A program made the translations under genes and the position numbers. This document shows positions 44,601 to 53,535 of a stretch of DNA of 64,000 nt, in pieces; position 1 is the stretch's first letter, and each line of letters starts with the position of its first letter. The stretch spans positions 62,001-126,000 of the forward strand of contig JAZGGH010000101.1 of NCBI GenBank assembly GCA_036480335.1. The letters run 5' to 3'. Under the pieces are notes generated by a model, which was not told where the DNA came from, made no database searches, and was given only the letters and a program-made list of their open reading frames with translations. The stretch is from JAZGER01 sp036480335. GTDB taxonomy: Bacteria; Pseudomonadota; Gammaproteobacteria; DSM-19610.

Positions 44601-45171
44601 GCGGTTGTCAATGGAAGACAGAAAACAGCTACTCGCGGTGTGTGATGCGTCTATTCAATCCGGTCTCGAAACAGGTAAATCGTTTCAGCCAGAAAACTCT
44701 CCGCTGACATCGGCAAGATTGCAGAAGCCAACAGCAAGTTTTGTGACGTTGAAAAAAAACGGAAATTTACGCGGTTGTATCGGTTCGCTGGAAGCTCGCC
44801 GACCCTTGATAAAGGATGTTGCTGAAAATGCTTTTTCCGCAGCATTTCGAGACCCACGCTTTACGCCGTTAACGCGTGAAGAATACACAGATATTGAATT
44901 ATCCATTTCTGTACTGACACCAGCAGAACCGATGCAGTTTCTGTCAGAGAAGGATCTGATCAGTCAACTACAGCCCGGCTTAGATGGATTGGTGCTAGAA
45001 GACAAAGGCAATAGAGGCACATTTTTGCCCGCAGTCTGGTCTGCATTACCGGAACCTGCAGATTTTTTGCAGGAGTTGAAGAAAAAGGCAGGCTTACCCG
45101 CAGACTACTGGTCCGATACCCTGCAGATTTCCAGGTATCAGACTGAATCATTCACAGATAGCGAAGAGTAG
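44578..45171 (+). CDS. amrA: AmmeMemoRadiSam system protein A (AMMECR1-like)
   Basis: The 197-aa protein matches the AMMECR1 family, with LRGCIGSLEARRPLIKDVAE (the invariant LRGCIG motif) and AAFRDPRFTPLTREEYTDIE. ATG 44578 is taken as start and overlaps the Memo gene; ATG 44611 is an alternative. It completes the three-gene operon. Confidence 0.9.
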   Translation: MVHFPLHKRLSMEDRKQLLAVCDASIQSGLETGKSFQPENSPLTSARLQKPTASFVTLKKNGNLRGCIGSLEARRPLIKDVAENAFSAAFRDPRFTPLTREEYTDIELSISVLTPAEPMQFLSEKDLISQLQPGLDGLVLEDKGNRGTFLPAVWSALPEPADFLQELKKKAGLPADYWSDTLQISRYQTESFTDSEE

Positions 45172-45182
45172 GTGCATGTATG

Positions 45183-45220
45183 TAGGCATGGTTCCCACGA
45201 AAAGCGTGTGAACCAGCCTA
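45183..45220. terminator. hairpin after the AmmeMemoRadiSam operon
   Basis: Arms 45190-45199 and 45205-45214 match at 9 of 10 bases around a 5-base loop, with an outer TAGGC/GCCTA pair. No T-tract follows. The sequence GGTTCCCACG belongs to a repeated hairpin type; a relative occurs at 47181-47204. Confidence 0.5.
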
Positions 45221-45242
45221 AGCCGAGCAAAGGTTGCGGACT

Positions 45243-47120
45243 TTACTGCCCCGTATAAAAACTCGCCTCATCATCCTTAACACGCTGTGATTGATAATTA
45301 CTCTGTACCGTCACATCGCGCCTGATAGCACCAGCGCCTGCGGTAATCGTCCGCGTACAGCTCACACTTTCAGCCGGAACAATCGTGTCGAATACACAGG
45401 CGCGTTTCCAATCTGTCTTAACCGGTAAACGGTCACGATCAAAGACACGCACATTGGTCAGAGCAAAGGGGCCGATGTTAGTGACGTTATAGGTATAAGT
45501 CACACTATCGCCAGTGGTCAGATCAACTCCTGGTGCAGCGTTGTCGTCATCTACGCCATTGAGCAAGACTTCTAGTGATAGAGCAGGTGCGCTGGTATCC
45601 GCACCCCCGACATACCAGGCAGGTGTACCGATAATCACTTTGTCACCGTTTTTATCCCGGCCCTGAGCAGAGAGCAGGATTTTTGCAGCACCATCAGCAA
45701 TCAGGCTGCTGCTGGAACAGCTTGCGGTATTGCTACCAGTGATATCGCCGAGTGCACAAAGCAGGGTCCATTTGCTGTCACGGACCGGTTCAATTTGTTT
45801 ACCATAGAGGCGAACCAGACTGGCGGTTTCATCGCCGCTGTTGGTCACGTTGTACTGCCAGTTTGCCGGGCTGCCACTGTTAGACAGGGCAGGGCCGGGT
45901 TTTGGCAGAGTATCGTTGCCGTTGATGGTGGCGGTGAGTTCCAGTTTTGCTGGCGTGGAGGTGGGAGGTGGAGTAGTGTCAGAAAGCGCATAAACAAATA
46001 CATCCGATAATAAGTTGGTATCACCTGCCACGAGATTTTTAGCATTTGAGCTGTAGGCCACAAACCGCCCATCAGCACTGATGAATGGGTAAAATATATT
46101 TTTATAATTTTCAGAGTTAATACCATTGATGGCAACAGAGACGAGGGAGGTTTCACCCGTCTGGCGGTCATGGAGGAAGATATCGGACGCGCCATTCGTA
46201 TCCTCTGTCACCAGATTAGAAGCCGCTGATGCAAAGGTCACAAACCGACCATCAGCACTGAATGAAGGTGGAGAATAAAAAGGGGAAGAATTATTACCCT
46301 GAGTGCCATCGCTGGCGACAGAGACACGCGTTGTTTTACTGGTCTGACGGTCATGGACGAAGATATCAAATTTGCCATTAGTATCATCTGCTACCAGATT
46401 ATTAGACCCAGAAAAGAAGCCCACAAATCGGCCGTTAGCACTGATAGAAGGGTAATGTGTAAAATTATTACCCTGAGTGCCATCACTGGCGACAGAGACA
46501 CGCGAGGTTTCGCCTGTCAGGCGGTCATGGACGAAGATATCGCCACGGCTATTTGTATCACCCGCAACAAGATCCGTAGCATCTGATTTAAAAGCTATAA
46601 ACCGACCATCCGCACTGATGGCTGGTGAACTTGAAGTATTATTTCCCTGAGTGCCATCACTGGCGACTGAGATGCGGGTGGTTTCGCCTGTCTGGCGATC
46701 ATGGACGAAAATATCTGCCTCGCCATTCGTATCACCCGTCACCAGATTATCAGAAAATGATCGGAAGGCGATAAACCGGCCATCAGTACTCATGGAGTAT
46801 GCATTTAAAGTAGAAGTAGAGTTTCCCTGAGTACCATCACTGGCAACGGATACGAGGGAGGTTTCACCGGTCTGGCGGTCATGGACGAAGATGTCATCAC
46901 GGCCATTTGTATCCCCCGCCACCAGATTATTAGCGAATGATCGGAAGGCGATAAACCGGCCATCTGCCGTAATTGAAGCATATTTCGATTCGTTGTTCCC
47001 CTGAGTGCTATCGCTGGCCACAGAAACTCGCGTTGTTGTACCTGCAATTCCCTGCATTGCTACCGACATACTCCCTGCCAGCAGTAGACCATTAATCAAT
47101 GTTTTCAGTTGAGTCTTCAT
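45243..47120 (-). CDS. secreted six-repeat PD40 beta-propeller protein
   Basis: The 625-aa protein has a signal peptide (INGLLLAGSMSVAMQGIAG). Six tandem repeats of about 58-60 residues follow (residues about 28-380), each with VSVASDGTQGN, ISADGRFIAF, NLVAGDTNG and DIFVHDRQTGET. They would close one six-bladed TolB-like propeller. The C-terminal part holds two DUF11-like Ig repeats (NWQYNVTNSGDETASLVRLYG and YTYNVTNIGPFALTNVRVFD). It is probably surface or periplasmic and its ligand is unknown. ATG 47120 has GGAG upstream; 47132 is an in-frame alternative. DNA repeats here mirror the protein. Confidence 0.8.
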   Translation of the reverse strand: MKTQLKTLINGLLLAGSMSVAMQGIAGTTTRVSVASDSTQGNNESKYASITADGRFIAFRSFANNLVAGDTNGRDDIFVHDRQTGETSLVSVASDGTQGNSTSTLNAYSMSTDGRFIAFRSFSDNLVTGDTNGEADIFVHDRQTGETTRISVASDGTQGNNTSSSPAISADGRFIAFKSDATDLVAGDTNSRGDIFVHDRLTGETSRVSVASDGTQGNNFTHYPSISANGRFVGFFSGSNNLVADDTNGKFDIFVHDRQTSKTTRVSVASDGTQGNNSSPFYSPPSFSADGRFVTFASAASNLVTEDTNGASDIFLHDRQTGETSLVSVAINGINSENYKNIFYPFISADGRFVAYSSNAKNLVAGDTNLLSDVFVYALSDTTPPPTSTPAKLELTATINGNDTLPKPGPALSNSGSPANWQYNVTNSGDETASLVRLYGKQIEPVRDSKWTLLCALGDITGSNTASCSSSSLIADGAAKILLSAQGRDKNGDKVIIGTPAWYVGGADTSAPALSLEVLLNGVDDDNAAPGVDLTTGDSVTYTYNVTNIGPFALTNVRVFDRDRLPVKTDWKRACVFDTIVPAESVSCTRTITAGAGAIRRDVTVQSNYQSQRVKDDEASFYTGQ

Positions 47121-47132
47121 CCTCTTCTCCAT

Positions 47133-47596
47133 TTTGTTTACTGTTGATATTCATTGTTCAAAATCGTTACTAAAAATGCTGATTCCCACACAGAAGTGTG
47201 AATCAAATATCAGATATTTATTGTTAGGGAATAGTTTTACTCATAGTGCCACCCAAAATATTGTTTTTCTTACAATTACCGGTCTTTATGTGCCTAACGC
47301 CGGTTTATCTGGATCAGTATGTAAATGATTCTTGAATAAAGTCTATAGAGAAAGAAGGGGGTGACCAATGATTTGTTGCCGTTAGGCGACAGCCTGAGGC
47401 GGTTTTATCTTATTATTAGGGAACCTCTGATTAATTCATGAATACTCAAATGTCCATGCAGTGTAGGTTGGGCTTCGTGCCTCAGCCCAACCTACCCAAC
47501 AGCTTTTTACTGAATTAATCAGAAGTTCACTTAGTTTTAATGTCCTGGACTACTTATGGGCGTAGCCCAGGAAGTGTGTCAGTAATTTGTCTTCTA
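47133..47596. other. 464-base intergenic region with several hairpins
   Basis: No gene is supported here. Contents from left: a GATTCCCACAC hairpin (47181-47204), the MITE-like element at 47419-47530, and an imperfect 10-bp hairpin at 47543-47572 with 9 matched positions that lies just after the DUF2959 gene. The last could act as a T-less terminator for that gene. Confidence 0.6.
47419..47530. mobile_element. nested inverted-repeat (MITE-like) element
   Basis: Outer arms 47421-47438 and 47511-47528 match at 17 of 18 bases. A second perfect 12-bp inverted repeat (47463-47474 with 47484-47495) sits inside. TTA occurs on both sides (47416-47418 and 47531-47533), which could be a 3-bp target duplication. 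There is no coding capacity. The outer arm shares GGAACCTCTGAT with the terminator after 62900. Confidence 0.55.
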
Positions 47597-48256
47597 TTAT
47601 TTTTTATTATCCATGGATTTGATGAAGTCATCGGCTTCGGCAATGGATTTATTCATTTCAGCAATCAGGCTGGTAACGTCTGATTCAATTTCGGCCCGGT
47701 TGCCTTTTAATGAGGCAATCGCTTTCGCATTCAGATTGTGTTTCAGGAAGAGCACACGATCCTGGAAGGCTTCCTGCACAGGGCCAATTTTATCTTCGGC
47801 CTGTTTCATGGTGTCAATGAGTTGCGCATAGCGAGTACGGGTGGTTTCAAGCTGCCTTTCACTGGAGCGGCGTAGGTCAGACGTGCTGTATTCTTTCAGT
47901 TCTTTTCCCCATTCTCTGAATAGATCTCTGGCTACACGTTCCACATCCTTGATTTCATCATGGACATCATCGGCTCGCGCTTCACACTTTTCATACTGGC
48001 TCTTGAGTTTCTTGTATTGTTTTTCCAGTTCGCCACCCTCGAAATTGGTCACGGCGATGAACTGTTCCAGTGCGTCAGCATACTGTTCCTTGGCATCTTC
48101 CTGCGCCCCGCGGGCATCGGCAATCTGGCTTAATAGCAGATCGCGCTTCTCATAGCCAAATTTTTCCATTGCATTGTAATAGGTTGTCTGGCAGCCGCTG
48201 AGCAGGAAGCCGGACAAAAAGATTGCGGTGATGCCGAGAATACGGAGCATTTGCAT
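47597..48256 (-). CDS. DUF2959 family lipoprotein
   Basis: The 219-aa precursor has a lipoprotein signal ending LLSGCQTTYYNAMEKFGYEK, which is the DUF2959 N-terminal signature. The mature part is almost all helical and rich in charged residues, with coiled-coil stretches. It is probably attached to the outer membrane; the function is unknown. The 297-base region upstream has no gene and is very AT-rich. Confidence 0.85.
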   Translation of the reverse strand: MQMLRILGITAIFLSGFLLSGCQTTYYNAMEKFGYEKRDLLLSQIADARGAQEDAKEQYADALEQFIAVTNFEGGELEKQYKKLKSQYEKCEARADDVHDEIKDVERVARDLFREWGKELKEYSTSDLRRSSERQLETTRTRYAQLIDTMKQAEDKIGPVQEAFQDRVLFLKHNLNAKAIASLKGNRAEIESDVTSLIAEMNKSIAEADDFIKSMDNKK

Positions 48257-48553
48257 TTACAGTACCTTCATTAATGTTGCGAATTTGTCAGCTATTGTAA
48301 TGGTTGAATTTATCAATAACAATCAGGACGATAGCGAATGAGAATTCAAACATACCCTGTAACAAAAGTTAAAGAAATAATGTCTTTGTCAAAATATATC
48401 ATAGATTAATATATGATTGTATCTATATGATATTTAAGTATAAATATATCTGGAATATTACCTTGACGATATAATTGCTCGCCAGCGTATAATGCTGAAC
48501 AACAATAGGACTTTTGTGTCTGATATAACGATTATTAACGGAAGGAGTATTTA

Positions 48554-49096
48554 ATGAGTTTACTTGAAACCATTTTGACATCAGGTAATGGTGCTGCTGT
48601 GAAGGCACTGGCGAATAATTTTGGTTTGAGTGGTGAGGATGCCATGAAGGCACTTTCGCAACTGGTCCCGGCTTTAGGTCAGAATGTGAAACGTAATATT
48701 GACAATAATCCATCGGGTCTTGATGGTCTGATGGGCGCTCTGAAGAAGGGCAATCACGGACGATATCTGGATAGCCCAGATATTCTGGGTCATAGCAACA
48801 CCGCGAATGATGGCAAAAGCATCCTTGGCCATATCCTGGGCAGTAAAGATGCCAGTCGTTCACTGGCGAAGCAGGCAGCTTCGAACTCGGGCCTTGATTT
48901 TGGATTGTTGAAAAAAATGTTACCTGTGATTGCCTCAATGGCAATGGGTGGCTTGTCCAAACAAAGTATGGGTAAGGGGCTGCTAGGGGGCGCATTGGCA
49001 TCGGGTGCTGGCGGTATCATCAGCTCTATTATTGATCGCGATAATGACGGCAAGGTCATTGATGATCTGTTTAATATGGCGAGAAAGTTTCTGTAA
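48554..49096 (+). CDS. DUF937 family protein
   Basis: The 180-aa protein is Gly/Ala-rich and helical (MSLLETILTSGNGAAVKALA, then DDGKSILGHILGSKD-like repeats). It contains the VIASMAMGGLSKQS and GGIISSIIDRDNDGK segments typical of DUF937. The last motif resembles an EF-hand-like loop. The ribosome site is GAAGGAG. A clear intrinsic terminator follows. Confidence 0.8.
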   Translation: MSLLETILTSGNGAAVKALANNFGLSGEDAMKALSQLVPALGQNVKRNIDNNPSGLDGLMGALKKGNHGRYLDSPDILGHSNTANDGKSILGHILGSKDASRSLAKQAASNSGLDFGLLKKMLPVIASMAMGGLSKQSMGKGLLGGALASGAGGIISSIIDRDNDGKVIDDLFNMARKFL

Positions 49097-49121
49097 TTTT
49101 TGCTAACCATCTTAATTCAGG

Positions 49122-49151
49122 AAAGGGCCGTGAAGTTTCATGGCCTTTTTT
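49122..49151 (+). terminator. intrinsic terminator after the DUF937 gene
   Basis: A 9-bp stem (arms 49126-49134 and 49137-49145, one G-U pair) is followed by six T residues. The lemA start lies 37 bases further, so the two genes are separate transcripts or only partly linked. Confidence 0.8.
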
Positions 49152-49187
49152 ATACATTTGTATACTGATCTGTTCCGAGGAAAAACA

Positions 49188-49781
49188 ATGAATCTGTTTA
49201 AAAAAATACCCCTGTTGTTACTATTAGGCGCAATCGTAGCACTCAGTGGTTGCGGCATTAATAACATTCCAACCTATGATGAAGGTGCAAAATCTGCCTG
49301 GAGTGATGTGATGAATCAGTATAAGCGCCGGGCTGATCTGGTGCCGAATCTGATTAATACGGTGAAAGGTTTTGCTGCACATGAAAAAGATGTCTTGATG
49401 TCAGTGGTTGAGGCAAGATCAAAAGCCACATCTACACCGGTGCCAGCCGATATCCTGACGAATCCAGAAGCGTTCAAATCATTCCAGCAAAACCAGAATG
49501 CCCTGGGTTCAGCATTATCGCGCCTGATGGTGGTTGTAGAACGCTATCCCGAACTCAAGTCGAGCCAGAATTTTCTGACATTGCAATCGCAACTGGAAGG
49601 GACAGAAAACAGAATCGCTGTTGCCAGACATGATTTTATTGAAGCCGTGCGCCGTTACAATACTGAATTGCGGACTATTCCTGGGCGTTGGTGGAAATCA
49701 TTTATGTATCCGGATTCCGTAGCGATGGAGAATTTTTCTGCAGCACCGGAGCTTGAAACAGTCCCTGAAGTACAGTTCTGA
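49188..49781 (+). CDS. lemA: LemA family lipoprotein
   Basis: The 197-aa protein has a lipobox signal (LLLLLGAIVALSGCG) and the LemA helical bundle (SAWSDVMNQYKRRADLVPNL, VERYPELKSSQNFLTLQSQLEGTENRIAVARHDF). LemA proteins often pair with TPM-domain genes, as here, in envelope maintenance. ATG 49188 follows GAGGAAAAAC and places the signal at the N-terminus; the longer in-frame ORF begins within the upstream terminator. Confidence 0.92.
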   Translation: MNLFKKIPLLLLLGAIVALSGCGINNIPTYDEGAKSAWSDVMNQYKRRADLVPNLINTVKGFAAHEKDVLMSVVEARSKATSTPVPADILTNPEAFKSFQQNQNALGSALSRLMVVVERYPELKSSQNFLTLQSQLEGTENRIAVARHDFIEAVRRYNTELRTIPGRWWKSFMYPDSVAMENFSAAPELETVPEVQF

Positions 49782-49798
49782 TAAGGCGTCAGATTGTA

Positions 49799-50665
49799 AT
49801 GCAGTTTTTTCGTGCAGTTTGCTTTGTCGGGCTTTTTCTGGTGGTGGCGGTGGTTACTGCTGCACCGGAATTTCCGGCACTGTCGGGGCGTGTTGTTGAT
49901 CAGGCGGGAATTCTTGATGCAGCGGCGGAAGCTTCGTTAACCACGCTGCTGGCGCAGCATGAGACAGCTACCAGCAATCAGCTTGTGGTGGTCACACTGA
50001 AGTCGCTTGAGGGTTATGATATTGCAGATTATGGCTACCAACTTGGCAGGTATTGGGAAATTGGCCAGGCTGAGAATGATAACGGTGTTCTGTTAATCGT
50101 GGCTCCGAATGAGCGCAAAACACGTATCGAAGTGGGTTATGGCCTCGAAGGCACACTGACGGATGCCCGTTCTCACCAGATTATCCAGAATGTGATGTTG
50201 CCCTATTTCAGGCAGGGTAATTATGCTTTGGGCATTGAGCATGGTGCCAGCGCCATAGCAGGCACAATCGAAGGAACTTATGCGCCAAAACAGCCTTCGG
50301 TTTTCAGTGACAAACCGGCCGATTTGCCGGGTCAGATGTTTACCCTGTTTATCTTTATCAGTATGTTCGGTGAGATGTTCGTTAGCCGTTTGCGTCGCAA
50401 AAGCCGATTTGCAAGTGCCGGTGTGTTAGGTGCTGCCAGTTTTCTGATTGGCTGGTTTGCACTGGGTTCTTTGCTTGTTGCTGGAGTAATGGCGGCGCTG
50501 GTCGGACTGTTCCATTATTTTGTCGGCGGCAATGGCCCAGGACCGGGTGGCGGGATTGGTCGTGGAGGCTATTATGGCGGTGGATACAGAGGCGGTGGTT
50601 TTGGTGGCGGCTTCAGCGGAGGCGGAGGCGGCTTTGGTGGCGGTGGCGCTTCTGGAGGCTGGTAA
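49799..50665 (+). CDS. TPM domain-containing membrane protein (YgcG-like)
   Basis: The 288-aa protein has a signal peptide, a TPM domain (about residues 30-170: SGRVVDQAGILDAAAEASL, YGLEGTLTDARSHQII) and two membrane helices. It ends in a Gly-rich tail of GGG, FGGG and ASGGW repeats. The TPM domain may help in photosystem-like or envelope assembly; the exact role is unknown. It is 17 bases after lemA. Confidence 0.9.
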   Translation: MQFFRAVCFVGLFLVVAVVTAAPEFPALSGRVVDQAGILDAAAEASLTTLLAQHETATSNQLVVVTLKSLEGYDIADYGYQLGRYWEIGQAENDNGVLLIVAPNERKTRIEVGYGLEGTLTDARSHQIIQNVMLPYFRQGNYALGIEHGASAIAGTIEGTYAPKQPSVFSDKPADLPGQMFTLFIFISMFGEMFVSRLRRKSRFASAGVLGAASFLIGWFALGSLLVAGVMAALVGLFHYFVGGNGPGPGGGIGRGGYYGGGYRGGGFGGGFSGGGGGFGGGGASGGW

Positions 50666-50667
50666 GT

Positions 50668-51285
50668 ATGGCATTTCTTGAATCAGTAGAAAAACAGCGT
50701 ATCGAAGCGGCGATTGTGGCGGCAGAGGAATCTACCAGCGGTGAACTGATTGCGGTGGTGGCAGGTGATGCAGATGATTATCTGTATGTGTCGATGATGT
50801 GGGCGGCGATGTTTTCCCTGGCGTTGCCTGGCCTGATGGCTTTGCTGCAGTTTCATAGCCTGCATGAACATGCCTATGCGATTCAGATAGCCAGCTTTTT
50901 CGTGTTTGCGGTTGTCTTTCGCTGGCGGCCATTGTTATTGTTGATGACGCCGAAGGCTCTCAAATATGAACGTGCCCACCGATTAGCGGTGGAGCAGTTT
51001 CTTTCGCATAATCTTCATCATACAAAAGAGCGCACAGGGGTTTTGATATTCGTCGCGGTTGCCGAGCGATATATTGAAATCATTGCTGATAAGGGTATCA
51101 ATGATGCAGTTGGTGAGGATCAGTGGGAATCGATTGTCGACGAATTTCGCTCAGCGCTGCATACCGGCCATACGGCAGAAGGTTTTGTGACGGCTATTGA
51201 GGCCTGCGGTGCATTGTTATCGGATGCATTTCCACCACGAGCCGGTGACGAAAATGAGCTTCCTGACCACCTGATCGAGATTTAG
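50668..51285 (+). CDS. TPM domain-containing membrane protein, second copy
   Basis: The 205-aa protein has a TPM-like domain split by two membrane helices (FSLALPGLMALLQF and IASFFVFAVVFRWRPLLLL). GVLIFVAVAERYIEIIADKGIND is the conserved core. It starts two bases after the previous TPM gene and completes a lemA-TPM-TPM operon found in many proteobacteria. Confidence 0.88.
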   Translation: MAFLESVEKQRIEAAIVAAEESTSGELIAVVAGDADDYLYVSMMWAAMFSLALPGLMALLQFHSLHEHAYAIQIASFFVFAVVFRWRPLLLLMTPKALKYERAHRLAVEQFLSHNLHHTKERTGVLIFVAVAERYIEIIADKGINDAVGEDQWESIVDEFRSALHTGHTAEGFVTAIEACGALLSDAFPPRAGDENELPDHLIEI

Positions 51286-51324
51286 GGCATAATAATCTTT
51301 TAAACAAGCTGTCAGGAAAATACA

Positions 51325-52173
51325 GTGGAACTGTCTGTTGAAGAATTCCAGAACTGGGAACATAAAAAAGTCACCTTACTGGGCATGTCCGGCGTAGGTA
51401 AAACCTATCTGTCAACGTTATTAAGAGATCATCACTGGTTCCATTATTCCGGTGATTATCGCATTGGTACCCGTTATCTGGATGAGCCCATTCTGGATAT
51501 TATCAAGCAACAGGCGATGCAGGTGCCATTTCTACATGACCTGTTGCGCAATGACTGGATCTCTATTCGCAACAATATCAAGATCCATGATCTGGGGCCT
51601 GTACTGAGCTTTGTTGGCAAGCCGGGCAATCCGGAAGAGGGCGGGGTTGAGCTGGATGCCTTTATTGAACGGCAGGCTTTATACCGTGAGGCTGAGATTC
51701 GTGCCATGCAGGATGTGCCGGTTTTTATTAACAAAGCACAGCAAATCTATGGCTATAAGCATTTTGTCAACGATGTGGGTGGTAGTCTGTGCGAGCTGGA
51801 AGAACCTGGTGTGCTGGATTTGCTGGTTGAGAAAACCCTGATACTCTATATCAAGGTGACCAATCAGGAAGAAGAAGACAAACTGATCAAACGTGCCCAG
51901 AGCAATCCAAAACCTTTATATTACCGGCCTGAATTCCTGCAGGAACAACTGGCCATTTATCTGCAGGAAAATACTCTTTCCTATGCGGCTGAAATGAATC
52001 CTGATGCGTTTACCCGCTGGGTATTCCCGCGCCTGTTTCATTCGCGTATACCACGTTATGAGGCTATCGCTGAACCTCATGGTTATACGGTTACTTCAGA
52101 AGAAGTGTCGCAGGTGCGGGATGAAAAGGATTTCAATGATTTGCTCATCACCGCCATTAAACGCAAGGGCTGA
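51325..52173 (+). CDS. P-loop ATPase/kinase-like protein, unknown role
   Basis: The 282-aa protein has a Walker A motif GMSGVGKT at residues 20-27, in a fold resembling nucleotide kinases. The start is GTG with CAGGAAA upstream. DPDAFTRWVFPRLFHSRIPRY-like and YRPEFLQEQ segments have no recognised family. It lies just before a MetA-type gene (6-base gap), which suggests co-expression. The substrate is unknown. Confidence 0.75.
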   Translation: MELSVEEFQNWEHKKVTLLGMSGVGKTYLSTLLRDHHWFHYSGDYRIGTRYLDEPILDIIKQQAMQVPFLHDLLRNDWISIRNNIKIHDLGPVLSFVGKPGNPEEGGVELDAFIERQALYREAEIRAMQDVPVFINKAQQIYGYKHFVNDVGGSLCELEEPGVLDLLVEKTLILYIKVTNQEEEDKLIKRAQSNPKPLYYRPEFLQEQLAIYLQENTLSYAAEMNPDAFTRWVFPRLFHSRIPRYEAIAEPHGYTVTSEEVSQVRDEKDFNDLLITAIKRKG

Positions 52174-52179
52174 TTTACC

Positions 52180-53241
52180 ATGCCATTGATTGCGCATAAT
52201 TCCTTGCCCTCTTTTACTCGTGTCCGAGAAGAGGGTATCTCCGTCATCAGTGCAGACCGCGCCGAAGACCAATATATTCGTGAGTTACATATTGGCCTGC
52301 TAAACATGATGCCGGATGCTGCACTGGAAGCGACTGAGCGACAATTTTTTCGACTGATTGGCGAGAGTAATCCGATTGCCCAGTTTTATGTGCATCCCTT
52401 TACATTGCCCTCAATTACCCGAGGCGAGAAGGCACAACAGCATATTGCCGATTACTATGAAACCTTTGAACAACTGAAAATACAGGGACTGGACGCACTG
52501 ATTGTAACGGGTGTTAATGTGGCCGGGCCAGATCTTGCCAATCAGCCATTCTGGGAGCCATTAATAGAGGTTATTGACTGGGCCTACGAGAATGTTACTT
52601 CCACGCTGTGTTCCTGTCTGGCAACACATGCGGTGATGCAGTTTCGTTATCAACAACAGCGACAACCGCAACCCATCAAGACCTGGGGAGTGTTCTCTCA
52701 CAAGGTACTGGAAAAGCAACATCCACTGGTTAACGATATCAACAGCCGTTTTGATGTGCCACATTCTCGCTGGAATATTATTACCCGACAGCAGTTTGAA
52801 ACCGCAGGATTAAGGGTGCTGGCTGAAAGTGAAGAGGCCGGTGTGCATCTGGCAACCAGCCCGGATGGTCTGCGTTTTGTTTTATTTCAGGGGCATCCTG
52901 AATATGACACGGTATCATTGCTCAAGGAATACAAACGCGAAGTGATGCTTTTCAGACAGGCACAACGCGAAGATTATCCACCGTTTCCTGAAAACACTTT
53001 TCATCATCAGGAACAGGCAATCCTGCGTGAATACAAACACACAGTTCAGCAACAGCAAACAGAGACTATCGCCGACTTCCCGGAACAACTTGTCGCCAGT
53101 CGGCTTGACAATACCTGGCATGATACTGCGGAAGCCGTTGTCAGTAACTGGATGGGTTGCGTTTATCAGGTAACGCATAAAGAACGCCATTTACCCTTTA
53201 TGGATGGAGTTGATCCGGAAAACCCACTGAAACTCTCATGA
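52180..53241 (+). CDS. metA: homoserine O-succinyltransferase family protein (MetA-type)
   Basis: The 353-aa protein aligns with the HTS family. The N-terminal half has LHIGLLNMMPDAALEATERQ, the nucleophile region is STLCSCLATHA (Cys144, Cys146) and the His-Glu pair is in FQGHPEYD. It is divergent from E. coli MetA and could use acetyl-CoA or succinyl-CoA for methionine biosynthesis. It is followed by a cobalamin riboswitch and the btuB-like gene. Confidence 0.85.
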   Translation: MPLIAHNSLPSFTRVREEGISVISADRAEDQYIRELHIGLLNMMPDAALEATERQFFRLIGESNPIAQFYVHPFTLPSITRGEKAQQHIADYYETFEQLKIQGLDALIVTGVNVAGPDLANQPFWEPLIEVIDWAYENVTSTLCSCLATHAVMQFRYQQQRQPQPIKTWGVFSHKVLEKQHPLVNDINSRFDVPHSRWNIITRQQFETAGLRVLAESEEAGVHLATSPDGLRFVLFQGHPEYDTVSLLKEYKREVMLFRQAQREDYPPFPENTFHHQEQAILREYKHTVQQQQTETIADFPEQLVASRLDNTWHDTAEAVVSNWMGCVYQVTHKERHLPFMDGVDPENPLKLS

Positions 53242-53298
53242 TCTTTATCTACCAGAGTGATTGACTCTGGCGACAAAATTCCGTACCTTCCCCTTCGC

Positions 53299-53487
53299 TT
53301 TCAGGTGCAATCAGCCGCCGCACAGTGGTTGATGTTTAAACGGGAAGCTGGTGCGCCTTAATCTCCGATTAATCGCAATGCCAGCACTGCCCCCGCAACG
53401 GTAAGTGAGCAAGCCTGCAATACTGGCAATTCTCACGAGTCCGGAACCGGCCTGAAGCTTCGTGTTGCCTTTGCTAAAAGCAGGCAA
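53299..53487 (+). ncRNA. cobalamin riboswitch upstream of btuB-like gene
   Basis: The B12-box ACTGCCCCCGCAACGGTAAG lies at 53386-53405 and is preceded by GGGAAGCTGGTGCG (53342-53355). CCGGAACCGGCCTG follows, as in the cobalamin aptamer. An inverted repeat TTGCCT...AGGCAA (53465-53487) downstream could form an expression-platform stem. The TonB-dependent receptor starts 49 bases later, in agreement with B12 repression. Confidence 0.88.
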
Positions 53488-53535
53488 TGTTTCTTATGTT
53501 CTGCGCGGCGGGCGCAGTATCAGGAGTTTAAATTT

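Noticed and set aside
45243..47120. Regular repeats that could look like a CRISPR array or minisatellite
   Set aside because: The period (about 175-180 bases) follows protein repeats in an open reading frame; there are no short direct repeats with unique spacers.
48423..49001. Minus-strand open frame overlapping the DUF937 gene
   Set aside because: Composition is odd (Pro, His, Ser-rich) and it lacks a ribosome site; the plus-strand DUF937 gene has both site and terminator.
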